From: a virus
Strand: one strand, 5' to 3'
IMG/VR virus record: IMGVR_UViG_3300029258_000483
Location: 1 to 36,583 of that record
Length of the DNA stretch: 36,583 nucleotides
The notes below the pieces were generated by a model, which saw only the letters and a program-made list of their open reading frames with translations, was not told where the DNA came from and searched no databases. Below, in pieces: positions 9,244 through 17,059 of this stretch; positions within the stretch are counted from its first letter, which is position 1, and each line of letters starts with the position of its first letter. Made by a program: the position numbers and the translations under genes.

Positions 9244-9561
9244 ATGAATGAAAATACAAAAAGAGATTATCAAAAATATTATGTGGATAGTCCTAAGGAC
9301 TTTAGTCCTGCTAGGAACGCTTACATTATTAACAAAACTATAAAAGAGTACGAAGCTAAAAGAGCTGCAAAGTACAGAATGTTTAACGAAGCATTAAAAG
9401 AGAGAGCATCTGCTGTTGCAGATTATTTTAATCATCTAAATAGTGGTAAATCTACATCTATAGAGAAGTATTTTGGAAAAAAAGAACTTGCAAGATTAAG
9501 AGGAAGAGAAGTAATTAAAGAATTACAAAATGATTCAATGCTTAGTAAAATTATTAAATAA
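9244..9561 (+). CDS. Small helical protein of the head module
   Basis: 105 residues, mostly helical and basic (RAAKYRMFNEALKERASAVADYF, then KKELARLRGREVIKEL). AAAGAG lies just before the ATG. There is no membrane segment or recognisable motif. Sitting directly after the major capsid gene, it could be a head completion or connector component, but this is only from position. Confidence 0.7.
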   Translation: MNENTKRDYQKYYVDSPKDFSPARNAYIINKTIKEYEAKRAAKYRMFNEALKERASAVADYFNHLNSGKSTSIEKYFGKKELARLRGREVIKELQNDSMLSKIIK

Positions 9562-9577
9562 AGGAGGTGAGCAATAA

Positions 9578-10243
9578 ATGTCAGGACTAAAAGATAGATT
9601 TCCAGAATTTGCATTTGGAGGATACAGAGTATCACCAAATGAAATGGACAGATACGAAGTTTACAGCGTATCTAATCCATCAACATCATCTTCTTGGTTT
9701 GGAACAGCAGCAGCAGGAACAGCAGATCAAGCTGTAGCACTTGTTGTTACAAACAAACTAGCAGATTATCCTAGAAACTTAGCAGGAGCTGTGGCAGGAT
9801 CTTCTGATATGGGTGGTGTATGGGTTGTTAATGGTTACTCACAATTCGGTGAAGAAATCACAGATACCATAACAATCGGTACTGCAGCTAATGGCGGTAC
9901 AGTAGGAGGATCAAAGGTATTTGCTGAAGTTACTTCAGGTACATTTACATTTGATTCCGGTGCTATTGGTAACGGTACACCTACACTAGGTGTTGATACT
10001 ACAGGTACTTCAGTAGTATTTGGATTACCAGCTAAAATAGGTGCAGCAAGTGATGTTAAATCAATTACTTGGATTAATGGAACTGTTGCAACTGCTATAA
10101 ATGGAGGTACTATTGCAGCTTATGTAGATACAACAGAACATGGGTTTGCTGGTACTGAAAATGTTACAGCTTCTGACCGTTATCAAGTTTGGTTTAGACC
10201 AACTTATGACAATTCAGGACAAGATAACATGGCAAAGTGGTAA
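9578..10243 (+). CDS. Virion structural protein, possibly capsid decoration
   Basis: 221 residues, preceded by a very strong ribosome site (AAAGGAGGTGAG, 9560-9571). The protein is Gly/Thr/Ala-rich, with repeated short beta strands (VWVVNGYSQFGEEITDTITIG, then VFAEVTSGTFTFDSGAIGNG) and no charged coiled coil. Position after the capsid gene and predicted high expression suggest a head decoration or head-tail protein. It is the last gene before the attenuator-like element at 10281. Family not recognised. Confidence 0.72.
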   Translation: MSGLKDRFPEFAFGGYRVSPNEMDRYEVYSVSNPSTSSSWFGTAAAGTADQAVALVVTNKLADYPRNLAGAVAGSSDMGGVWVVNGYSQFGEEITDTITIGTAANGGTVGGSKVFAEVTSGTFTFDSGAIGNGTPTLGVDTTGTSVVFGLPAKIGAASDVKSITWINGTVATAINGGTIAAYVDTTEHGFAGTENVTASDRYQVWFRPTYDNSGQDNMAKW

Positions 10244-10280
10244 GATTTGTGATAAATTAAACACATTAATTTAGAACTAA

Positions 10281-10353
10281 TTCTGTCTAGCCAGGAAGAC
10301 AGAAAGCTCCTTTTCTATTTTCCTGGTAGATAGATAGGGAGCTTTTTGTTTTT
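10281..10353 (+). terminator. Terminator with interlocking upstream hairpin (attenuator-like)
   Basis: Three pairings are visible. Hairpin 1: TTCTGTCT (10281-10288) with AGACAGAA (10297-10304), loop AGCCAGGA. Hairpin 2: AAAGCTCC (10303-10310) with GGAGCTTT (10338-10345), followed by TTTTGTTTTT, a classic intrinsic terminator. The loop of hairpin 1 (CCAGGA, 10291-10296) is complementary to TCCTGG (10321-10326) in the loop of hairpin 2, so the two can form a kissing or alternative pairing. Hairpins 1 and 2 also share two bases. The FkbM start codon follows directly at 10354, and the only Shine-Dalgarno-like GGGAG (10337-10341) is inside the terminator stem. Confidence 0.78.
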
Positions 10354-10998
10354 ATGCAAGGAATATTTTTTAAAGAATTTAATAACTCATTTATACCTCA
10401 CATATTCCAAGAACTGTATATTGAAAGAATTTACGAACCATTCTTAAAAGGTAAAAAAGATTTAACTATATTTGATATCGGCGGAAACATCGGACTATTT
10501 AGTCATTACGCATACCCTCATGCAAAAAAGATTATCTGTATGGAACCATCAAAAGAGCATGTAGAAGTTATAAAGCACATGCTCGAATACAATAAGATGG
10601 ATGACAAGGTAGGAATAGTTAATGCCGCTTTATCATCTAGAAGTGAAAAAAAGACTTTTTATCATAATCAAAATAAGACCATGTACTCGTTACAAAAAGC
10701 AGTCAGTGATGGTTCTAAACCTGAAGAGGTAACAACAATGACCATGACTGACTTAATGCTTTTAACTAAAACTAACTATGTTGATTTTATGAAATTAGAT
10801 ATTGAAGGATCTGAATTTGATGTAATAAATAGTAAAGGTTTTGAAGCAGTTGCAGATAAAATAGGTTCTATGGTTGTAGAACTTCATGCATGGGCAGGTA
10901 GAAATCCATCACAAATAACTACAACATTAAGAGATTATGGTTTTGACGTCTGGCATATACCAGCACAAGCAACTTTATACGGAGCTAAGAGAAAGTGA
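10354..10998 (+). CDS. FkbM-family methyltransferase
   Basis: 214 residues with an AdoMet-binding fold: FDIGGNIGLFSHYAYPHAKK (motif I, about 40-59), CMEPSKEH (acidic residue of motif II, about 62-69), and FMKLDIEGSEFDVI (motif IV-like, about 142-155), the signature of FkbM O-methyltransferases. These often cap or modify sugars on glycans. It heads a run with a small membrane protein and two glycosyltransferases, so a role in modifying a virion-bound or host glycan is likely (inferred). The ATG comes immediately after the U tract of a terminator, so expression probably depends on read-through and unfolding of that structure. Confidence 0.9.
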   Translation: MQGIFFKEFNNSFIPHIFQELYIERIYEPFLKGKKDLTIFDIGGNIGLFSHYAYPHAKKIICMEPSKEHVEVIKHMLEYNKMDDKVGIVNAALSSRSEKKTFYHNQNKTMYSLQKAVSDGSKPEEVTTMTMTDLMLLTKTNYVDFMKLDIEGSEFDVINSKGFEAVADKIGSMVVELHAWAGRNPSQITTTLRDYGFDVWHIPAQATLYGAKRK

Positions 10999-11186
10999 AA
11001 GAATTTAGGTTATTCCTAAGACACTATGGCCCGCAATTAGTTTCTGTTGCAGCTACTTTTTTCTACATTCTGATTGGCATATTAATATCACTTATTATTA
11101 TTGCCATAATTGTAGGAGGTATTTATACAATGATTAAAATATTAGATATATTATTTTTTAAAATTTACGGGGAGGTTTATTCATGA
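10995..11186 (+). CDS. Small membrane protein in the glycosylation cluster
   Basis: 63 residues starting at GTG 10995, overlapping the FkbM stop by four bases. A basic N-terminus (KEFRLFLRHYG) is followed by a very hydrophobic stretch (about 16-58) with one long or two short membrane spans (FYILIGILISLIIIAIIVGGIY; MIKILDILFF). It overlaps the next gene by four bases. No family is recognised; it might anchor the neighbouring glycosyltransferases at the membrane. Confidence 0.7.
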   Translation: MKEFRLFLRHYGPQLVSVAATFFYILIGILISLIIIAIIVGGIYTMIKILDILFFKIYGEVYS

Positions 11187-11953
11187 ACGCATTATTTATT
11201 ATAGATGATAATAGAAACCGGGAACTTGCTAAAATGTTTCTAAACTCTATTAGAAAATTTCACACTGAAGAGGAATTAGTTGTTAAGATTATAGATCCTA
11301 ATGACTATGAAGAATTTAAAGCAGATACTTATTTCTACTATAAAGCTAAAGCATTAATTGCTAATAAGTTTTTAGATGAATACGAAACAGTAATTGTAGC
11401 TGACGCAGACCACATAATGACCGGAGATATTACGCATATTCTATCTTTAAAAGATTATGACGCTGGATGCGTTTTAAATTTTAATACTAAAGACGCTAAA
11501 GAATACGGCGCTGTAAGCGTTTGGGACATTGCTCCACAAGAATATCTAAACGCAGGATTTATTGCCTTTAGAAGTAAAGAATTTGCCTCTCACCTACTCC
11601 AATTATGTAACAGCAAACACTTTGATAACTACAGATACAAAGAACAGGACCTTCTAAACATAATGGCACACTATGGTAACTATAAAGTCAGAGTATTTGA
11701 TTTATATGATCCTGAATATAACTATTCTGCATTTCATGGACTTGTAAGTAAAGCATGGTGGAATATGATTATCATGCAAGAAGATAAGTTAGTTATAACT
11801 CCTAAAAATGTTCCAGCAGTTAGAAACAATGTAGAGGTTAAGCTTATACATTGGGCTGGCGGTAATACTAATAAAATGAACTACAAAATATATTTTACAG
11901 ATGAAGTTAGTAAAAGATTAGATTATCTAGTAAGTGAGGTAAAAAATGACTAA
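11183..11953 (+). CDS. Glycosyltransferase, GT8-like (GT-A fold)
   Basis: 256 residues, preceded by GGGGAGG. Motifs of retaining GT8-type enzymes are visible: VIVADADHIMTGDI (DxD metal-binding motif at about 73-75), YLNAGFIAFRS (about 112-122), EQDLLNI (about 151-157), and LIHWAGG near the C-terminus (about 227-233). It would use a nucleotide sugar to transfer a hexose onto a protein or glycan. Placed with FkbM and GT4-like genes inside the structural region, it probably decorates a virion protein; modification of host wall polymer is an alternative. Confidence 0.88.
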   Translation: MNALFIIDDNRNRELAKMFLNSIRKFHTEEELVVKIIDPNDYEEFKADTYFYYKAKALIANKFLDEYETVIVADADHIMTGDITHILSLKDYDAGCVLNFNTKDAKEYGAVSVWDIAPQEYLNAGFIAFRSKEFASHLLQLCNSKHFDNYRYKEQDLLNIMAHYGNYKVRVFDLYDPEYNYSAFHGLVSKAWWNMIIMQEDKLVITPKNVPAVRNNVEVKLIHWAGGNTNKMNYKIYFTDEVSKRLDYLVSEVKND

Positions 11954-13118
11954 AAAACTAAGAATAATGAATTCATCAAATGCTATATGGGCGCAGTCCG
12001 GTTATAGTATGCAAGCAGTACAATACGTTCCAGCAATGGCTAAAGCAGGTTATCCAACAGCTATGGTTAACTTTTATGGGCAAGAGGGCGGAGATTTCAT
12101 GTATAAAGGGGTTAAAATGTACTCAAAAATGAACTCAACATGGGGTGAAGATGCTGCATTACATCATGGATTAGACTTTAAAGCAGATGTAATACTAACA
12201 CTACAAGATATTTGGACACTTAATCCACAAATCTTATCAGATATGAGTAGAAAAGGTCTTAGATGGATACCAATCATACCTATTGACCATGAACCAGTGC
12301 CTCTACCTACTTATGACAGACTAAAACTTGCTTATAGAATAGTTACAATATCAGAATTTGGTTATGAAGAGCTAAAAAAAGTAGGAATGCATTCAACTTA
12401 TATACCTCACACTATAGAAACTGAACTTTTTAAGCCAATTTCTAGTCAGGAAAAGAAAGTTATTAGAAAAAAAGCAAACTTACCTGAAGATGCATTTTTA
12501 TTTGGAATGGTTGCAGCAAACAAAGACAATCCTCCAAGAAAATCATTCCAGGAAGTATTAGATGCTTTTAAAATGTTTCTACAAAAACATGAAAATGCTT
12601 ATATTTACTTCCACACTATACACAATCAACAAAATGGTTTTCAGATATTACAATACGCTAAGTTTATAGGCGTAGATTCTCACATAATTACATGTGATCC
12701 ACACGATTACTTATATAGAATAAAGCATGAAGACATGCCAAACATTTACAACTCTTTTGACTGCTTACTAGCTCCTTCTAGAAACGAAGGTTTTGGAGTA
12801 CCAATTATAGAAGCTCAAAGTTGCGGAGTACCTGTCATAACAACTAACTTTACTGCACAAAAAACACTCGTTAAAGATGGAGAAACAGGATATCTAGTAG
12901 ATATTGCTTACAAGCATTACTCAAATCTAGGCGCTTATGTAGGAATACCAAGCGTTCAAGACTTATATGAGAAAATGGAAGCTATCTATAAAGCAGATAG
13001 AAAAAAGATGGGTAAGGCAGCAAGAAAACACGTACAAGATAACTATGACTTTAATCTTGTATGGAGAACTAAGTGGTTACCATTCTTAGACAAACTAGAA
13101 AAAGAGATATACATTTGA
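11946..13118 (+). CDS. Glycosyltransferase, GT4-like (GT-B fold)
   Basis: 390 residues overlapping the previous gene by eight bases, with GAGGT upstream. The C-terminal half contains the nucleotide-sugar motif SRNEGFGVPIIEAQSCGVPVITTN (about 280-303), whose two Glu residues are typical of GT4 enzymes, and VKDGETGYLV. The N-terminal domain begins with the SGYSMQAVQYVPAMAKAGY acceptor-side segment. It is cytoplasmic, with no signal. It would extend or initiate a glycan together with the GT8-like enzyme. A strong promoter starts within its last codons. Confidence 0.92.
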   Translation: MTKKLRIMNSSNAIWAQSGYSMQAVQYVPAMAKAGYPTAMVNFYGQEGGDFMYKGVKMYSKMNSTWGEDAALHHGLDFKADVILTLQDIWTLNPQILSDMSRKGLRWIPIIPIDHEPVPLPTYDRLKLAYRIVTISEFGYEELKKVGMHSTYIPHTIETELFKPISSQEKKVIRKKANLPEDAFLFGMVAANKDNPPRKSFQEVLDAFKMFLQKHENAYIYFHTIHNQQNGFQILQYAKFIGVDSHIITCDPHDYLYRIKHEDMPNIYNSFDCLLAPSRNEGFGVPIIEAQSCGVPVITTNFTAQKTLVKDGETGYLVDIAYKHYSNLGAYVGIPSVQDLYEKMEAIYKADRKKMGKAARKHVQDNYDFNLVWRTKWLPFLDKLEKEIYI

Positions 13119-13143
13119 CAAGATATTTTATTGGTAACATAAT
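13115..13143 (+). promoter_or_regulatory. Near-consensus promoter with leaderless start
   Basis: TTGACA (13115-13120), 17-base spacer, CATAAT (13138-13143), then exactly six bases to ATG 13150. The expected +1 is the A of the start codon. No Shine-Dalgarno sequence is present, so the downstream gene is probably read from a leaderless transcript. Confidence 0.75.
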
Positions 13144-13149
13144 TAAAGT

Positions 13150-13665
13150 ATGAAAACCATTAATGGAATTAAAGGTATTATTAGATACTCATTATATGAT
13201 TCAAATGGCAATTTAAAACAAAAAGGTGAAGCTAAAAACATAGTTACCACACAAGGAAATAGATACTATGTTGATAGATTAGCTGGTGTTGGTGGTGGAA
13301 CTGCTAAAATATTTGTTCTCGGTACCGGTAATGCTGCTGTAGGTAGTACAGATACTTGGGTATCAGGATATTATGCAAATAATGGTACTGCTGCAGGTAC
13401 AGGTGGCGCAGTTACTGTAGGGCAAAACTCCGGTACACTAAATTCCTTACAATATATTGGAACATTTGGTGCTGGATACGGTACAGTTGCAGATCCTATT
13501 ACAAGAATTGGACTTACAAACATGGATGCAAGTGCAGATGGTAACGGTACACCAACAGGAACATCTACATATTTTATTGCACATGGAACTGTAACACCAT
13601 CAGTAACAAAAGGCGCAACTGACACATTAGTTGTAACCTGGGATCATTTATTTGAAGGTAGCTAA
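13150..13665 (+). CDS. Virion structural protein, probably tail or fibre component
   Basis: 171 residues. The N-terminal part (NGIKGIIRYSLYDSNGNLKQ, then GEAKNIVTTQGNRYYVDRLAG) is a motif found at the start of many phage fibre and minor structural proteins. The rest is Gly/Thr/Ala-rich beta structure with a loop-rich centre. It has a promoter of its own (13115-13143), appears leaderless, and is followed by a strong terminator, so it is a single-gene transcription unit between the glycan genes and the fibre operon. The exact virion role is unknown. Confidence 0.75.
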   Translation: MKTINGIKGIIRYSLYDSNGNLKQKGEAKNIVTTQGNRYYVDRLAGVGGGTAKIFVLGTGNAAVGSTDTWVSGYYANNGTAAGTGGAVTVGQNSGTLNSLQYIGTFGAGYGTVADPITRIGLTNMDASADGNGTPTGTSTYFIAHGTVTPSVTKGATDTLVVTWDHLFEGS

Positions 13666-13683
13666 AAAACATATAACTATATG

Positions 13684-13720
13684 AAAAAGACTTCTAGTTT
13701 TTAGAAGTCTTTTTTGTTTT
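13684..13720 (+). terminator. Intrinsic terminator
   Basis: AAAAAGACTTCTA (13684-13696) pairs perfectly with TAGAAGTCTTTTT (13702-13714) around a 5-base loop, followed by T-rich TGTTTT. It ends the single-gene unit 13150-13665. The next -10 box starts at the last T of the U tract. Confidence 0.92.
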
Positions 13721-13731
13721 ATAATATAGAT
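13720..13731 (+). promoter_or_regulatory. -10 box for a leaderless start of the fibre operon
   Basis: A perfect TATAAT (13720-13725) lies six bases before ATG 13732 and overlaps the end of the preceding terminator. There is no ribosome-binding site and no good -35; the 17-base position reads GTTTTT. The spacing is identical to that at 13150, 23083, 30934 and 25518. Confidence 0.6.
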
Positions 13732-15921
13732 ATGAGTTTTCCTACAGGATGGACATCATCACAACTTAAAATAGACAATAGCAAAGTATCAGGAACATCT
13801 GATTTAACTGACTTTCCGGTACTTATAAATGACGTAGCACTTGGAACAACAGGTGTTGGTACTGCTATTTGGTCAAACTCTCAAGGGCAAGAAATAAACA
13901 CTAACAGGTTTTTAAACGATGCTAATTTACAAGGTTACTGGAGATTAAACGGTAATGCCAATGATACAAGTAGTAATGGTTATAATTTAACAAATAATAA
14001 TTCTGTTACCTACACAACTGGAAAATTTTCAGATGCTGGAAGTTTTAACGGTACTGATCAATATTTGTCTATATTAGATGCTTCAGCTCCTAATTTAGAA
14101 ATAACTCAAGATCAAACATGGTCTTGCTGGATTTACCCAGATGTAATGCCACAAAACGGTAAAAGAATAATGGGTAAAAGATTAAATGGTAAAAAATCTA
14201 TTTTATTTAGTTCTGCTGCGCCTAGATATGAATTAGCGGGGTTGTCTACTAACGAAAATGTAACTTCTACAATATCATTAACAGCAGGTAATTGGTATCA
14301 CATAGTAGGTGTTTATGATTCTACTAATACTAAATTAAAAATATTTGTTAATGGTATTAAAACAGAAGTAACTGCAAGTGGTAGCGCTACGGATACTAAC
14401 GATATTTTTTCTATAGGAGCAGAAGGATCTAATGGTCAATATTTTGATGGATTAATTGATGATGTTGCTATATTTAATAGAGCTTTAACTGACGCAGAAA
14501 TACAAGAAATATATCAAGGTGGTGCTGACATTAGAATTACAACAGACAGTGCAGGAACTAATTTAGTTGATCACGAAATAGTTACGTGGGATTCAACTAA
14601 CGAAAAAGGTGAAATATGGGCAAAACTAGGTACAGTACAAGCAACAGCAGATACAAGCTTTTATATATGGTATGACAATGGTACTGCTATAACTACAACT
14701 AATGGCACAGGTGTTTGGTCTAATGGGTTTCAAGCAGTTTATCATCTAAATAATGGAGGTGCTGCTGCACTAGATTCAACTTCTAATAACTATACTTTAA
14801 CATCTGGAACTAGCGTACCTACACAAGCAGATGGGCAAGTAGGAAGTGCTGTTGATTTTAATGGTTCTACACAATATATGTCCATTGCAGACGGTTCTGC
14901 TCCTAATTTAGAAATATCATCAGATCAAGCATGGAGTGCTTGGGTTTATCTAGATACTCTTCCAAGCACCTACGGATATAGAGTAATGCATAAAGCTAAA
15001 CTCTCTAATGCAGCTAACAGGCATGAGATGTATATAGATCACACTAATTCCGGAAAAGTTATATATTGGTTAGGAGGTTTGTCAACTAACGTAAATGTAA
15101 TAAGTACAGGTTCAGTTTCTGCATCCACTTGGACACATATTGCAGGTGTTTACGATTCTGCTAATAGTAAATTAAAAGTATTTATTAACGGTGTAAAAAC
15201 AGAAGTTACTGCAAGTGGTACGGTTGGAGATAGTAACGCAGACTTAATCATGGCTGCTTCAAGATTTGGAAGTGGTGATAGTATAGCTCAGTGGTTTGAC
15301 GGTAAAATAGATCAGGCATTTATAACTAATGATGCAAAAACAGATGAATGGATTGCTACTTATTACAACAATACACATGACCCTGCTACATTTATTTTAA
15401 CTGCAATAGACTACACAAGGGCAATATCCGATAACTTATCTATAACAGATGTAATATACAGAGAAGCAGATTTTAACAGAGAAAACACAGATAACTTAGC
15501 TATAGCAGATACAGTTATTAGAACATTTGATCAATCAATTACAATACAAGATAACATTGTAATAATAACAGACCAAGTTGTAACAACTGCAGTAAATATT
15601 ATAACAATTGCACAAGATATAGTAGGAATAGATGACACTATTTTTAGACAAGTAGATTACTCAAGAAATCCACAAGACACGATTACATTAGATGATATTA
15701 CAGATAGAAGCATTACATATAACAGAATATTAGATAATAGTGTTGGAATAACTGATACAATATTTTTTAGTAAATTTATTTATGCATCAGTTTTAGATAA
15801 CATAAGCATTGCTGATAGTGTTAATATTAAGTCAGTAACAAGTGATGTAGAGAATCCAATTATTAAGTTTATGCAGATTGATGAGATTAAACCAACAATC
15901 TATAATATAACAAATGGCTAG
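13732..15921 (+). CDS. Large fibre/adhesin with DUF2341 and two LamG domains
   Basis: 729 residues from ATG 13732; an upstream in-frame TTG is inside the terminator and ignored. Order: DUF2341-type start (LKIDNSKVSGTSDLTDFPVL), first LamG/concanavalin-like domain (about 55-255: GYWRLNG, WSCWIYP, WYHIVGVYD, FVNGIKTEVTASG), the remaining DUF2341 half (ADIRITTDSAGTNLVDHEI, then FYIWYDNG), a second LamG (about 330-545: WSAWVYL, HIAGVYD, FINGVKTEVTASG), then about 150 residues of short repeats DN-x-x-I-x-D. LamG domains bind sugars or proteins, so this is a candidate receptor-binding tail protein. The two LamG copies are similar even at DNA level, indicating duplication. Confidence 0.85.
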   Translation: MSFPTGWTSSQLKIDNSKVSGTSDLTDFPVLINDVALGTTGVGTAIWSNSQGQEINTNRFLNDANLQGYWRLNGNANDTSSNGYNLTNNNSVTYTTGKFSDAGSFNGTDQYLSILDASAPNLEITQDQTWSCWIYPDVMPQNGKRIMGKRLNGKKSILFSSAAPRYELAGLSTNENVTSTISLTAGNWYHIVGVYDSTNTKLKIFVNGIKTEVTASGSATDTNDIFSIGAEGSNGQYFDGLIDDVAIFNRALTDAEIQEIYQGGADIRITTDSAGTNLVDHEIVTWDSTNEKGEIWAKLGTVQATADTSFYIWYDNGTAITTTNGTGVWSNGFQAVYHLNNGGAAALDSTSNNYTLTSGTSVPTQADGQVGSAVDFNGSTQYMSIADGSAPNLEISSDQAWSAWVYLDTLPSTYGYRVMHKAKLSNAANRHEMYIDHTNSGKVIYWLGGLSTNVNVISTGSVSASTWTHIAGVYDSANSKLKVFINGVKTEVTASGTVGDSNADLIMAASRFGSGDSIAQWFDGKIDQAFITNDAKTDEWIATYYNNTHDPATFILTAIDYTRAISDNLSITDVIYREADFNRENTDNLAIADTVIRTFDQSITIQDNIVIITDQVVTTAVNIITIAQDIVGIDDTIFRQVDYSRNPQDTITLDDITDRSITYNRILDNSVGITDTIFFSKFIYASVLDNISIADSVNIKSVTSDVENPIIKFMQIDEIKPTIYNITNG

Positions 15922-17059
15922 AATAATAAGAATTAAAAACAATCTAGATAGTCAAGCTCAAAGCTCTTATCTAGCAACTTCACAATCATCAGGTGGTACA
16001 TCTTTATATGTAAAAAATATAAATGATTTCACAGATAATTATGCAGTACAAATAGGAGCAACAGGAGAAGAAACAGCAGAAATACAAATAATTAGCGGTA
16101 ATCCATCAGGAACTACTGTTAATTTACTTGGAACTTTAAAATTTGACCACAGCGTAGATACTCCAGTATATGCAATAAAACATAATCAAATAAAAATATA
16201 CAGAAACACATCAGGAACTACTACTCCAGCAACAGAAATTGATACAGTAAACATTACTCCGGATAGTGAATTTACTCAATATACAGATGTTAATGGTAAC
16301 TCAGACTATTGGTATAGAGTATCTTATTATAATCAATATTTATCACAAGAATCAGAGCTATCTGCATGGATACAAGGCTCAGGATTTACATTTACATCAA
16401 GAGCAAAACTAAGACAAAGAATACAATCAAAACTTTATGATGCAGGATATATAAAAGACGATGAAACAATTAATGACTGGATAAATGAATGGCTTGAGAC
16501 TATGAACAACGCAGCAGTTTCATTAAGAGAAGATTTTAGTTTAGGTTCTACAACAATAAGTCATGGAACAGATGGACTTGGTACTATAACTAATAGCGAT
16601 TTTATTGATGTAAGAAGAGTTTGGTTTACAACAGATGGAGAGTCTTATTACGAAGGTAATAGAATAGAATCAAATGAGTATATGCCTAGCGATGTATTTG
16701 TTAATACTGATCCTAAGTTTTATTATCACAGAGATAATGTAATTGCTAAATTACCAACAGGTAATGCAGGTTCAGCAAGTGTCTTATACTATGCTATGCC
16801 TTATATTTTAGATAATGATGATGACGAGTTACCACTTGTTATGAAACCTTACAGCAATTCATTTGTTAATTATGGTTTAGGACAAGCATACATGTTAGAT
16901 CAAAAAACAGAACTTGCAGTTAATTTCTTAACTCTTGCTAATAATGACTTAGAAAGATTTAAATTGAACATAACTCCAAGAGGTAAGACTGGGCCTAAGT
17001 TTATTCAATTTACGGATAGCACTTCTGCAGAAGATTATGACTATCCATTCTTTTTCTAA
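15914..17059 (+). CDS. Head-tail adaptor-like protein with N-terminal beta domain
   Basis: 381 residues. Residues 1-160 are beta-rich, including a fibronectin type III-like stretch (SDYWYRVSYYNQYLSQESELSAW). Residues 165-381 look like a podovirus adaptor: FTSRAKLRQRIQSKLYDAGYIKDDETINDWINEWLETMNNAA, then beta strands with VRRVWFTTDGESYYEGNRI and a helical end (LAVNFLTLANNDLERFKL). This fits the ring that joins portal and nozzle in P22/T7-type tails. The ATG overlaps the previous stop; TATAAT (15901-15906) lies seven bases upstream and no ribosome site is seen. Confidence 0.65.
   Translation: MARIIRIKNNLDSQAQSSYLATSQSSGGTSLYVKNINDFTDNYAVQIGATGEETAEIQIISGNPSGTTVNLLGTLKFDHSVDTPVYAIKHNQIKIYRNTSGTTTPATEIDTVNITPDSEFTQYTDVNGNSDYWYRVSYYNQYLSQESELSAWIQGSGFTFTSRAKLRQRIQSKLYDAGYIKDDETINDWINEWLETMNNAAVSLREDFSLGSTTISHGTDGLGTITNSDFIDVRRVWFTTDGESYYEGNRIESNEYMPSDVFVNTDPKFYYHRDNVIAKLPTGNAGSASVLYYAMPYILDNDDDELPLVMKPYSNSFVNYGLGQAYMLDQKTELAVNFLTLANNDLERFKLNITPRGKTGPKFIQFTDSTSAEDYDYPFFF

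Noticed and set aside
13371-13625. Minus-strand open frame of 84 codons
   Set aside because: Antisense to the Gly/Thr-rich structural gene at 13150; Pro/Val/Ala-rich product is a typical shadow.
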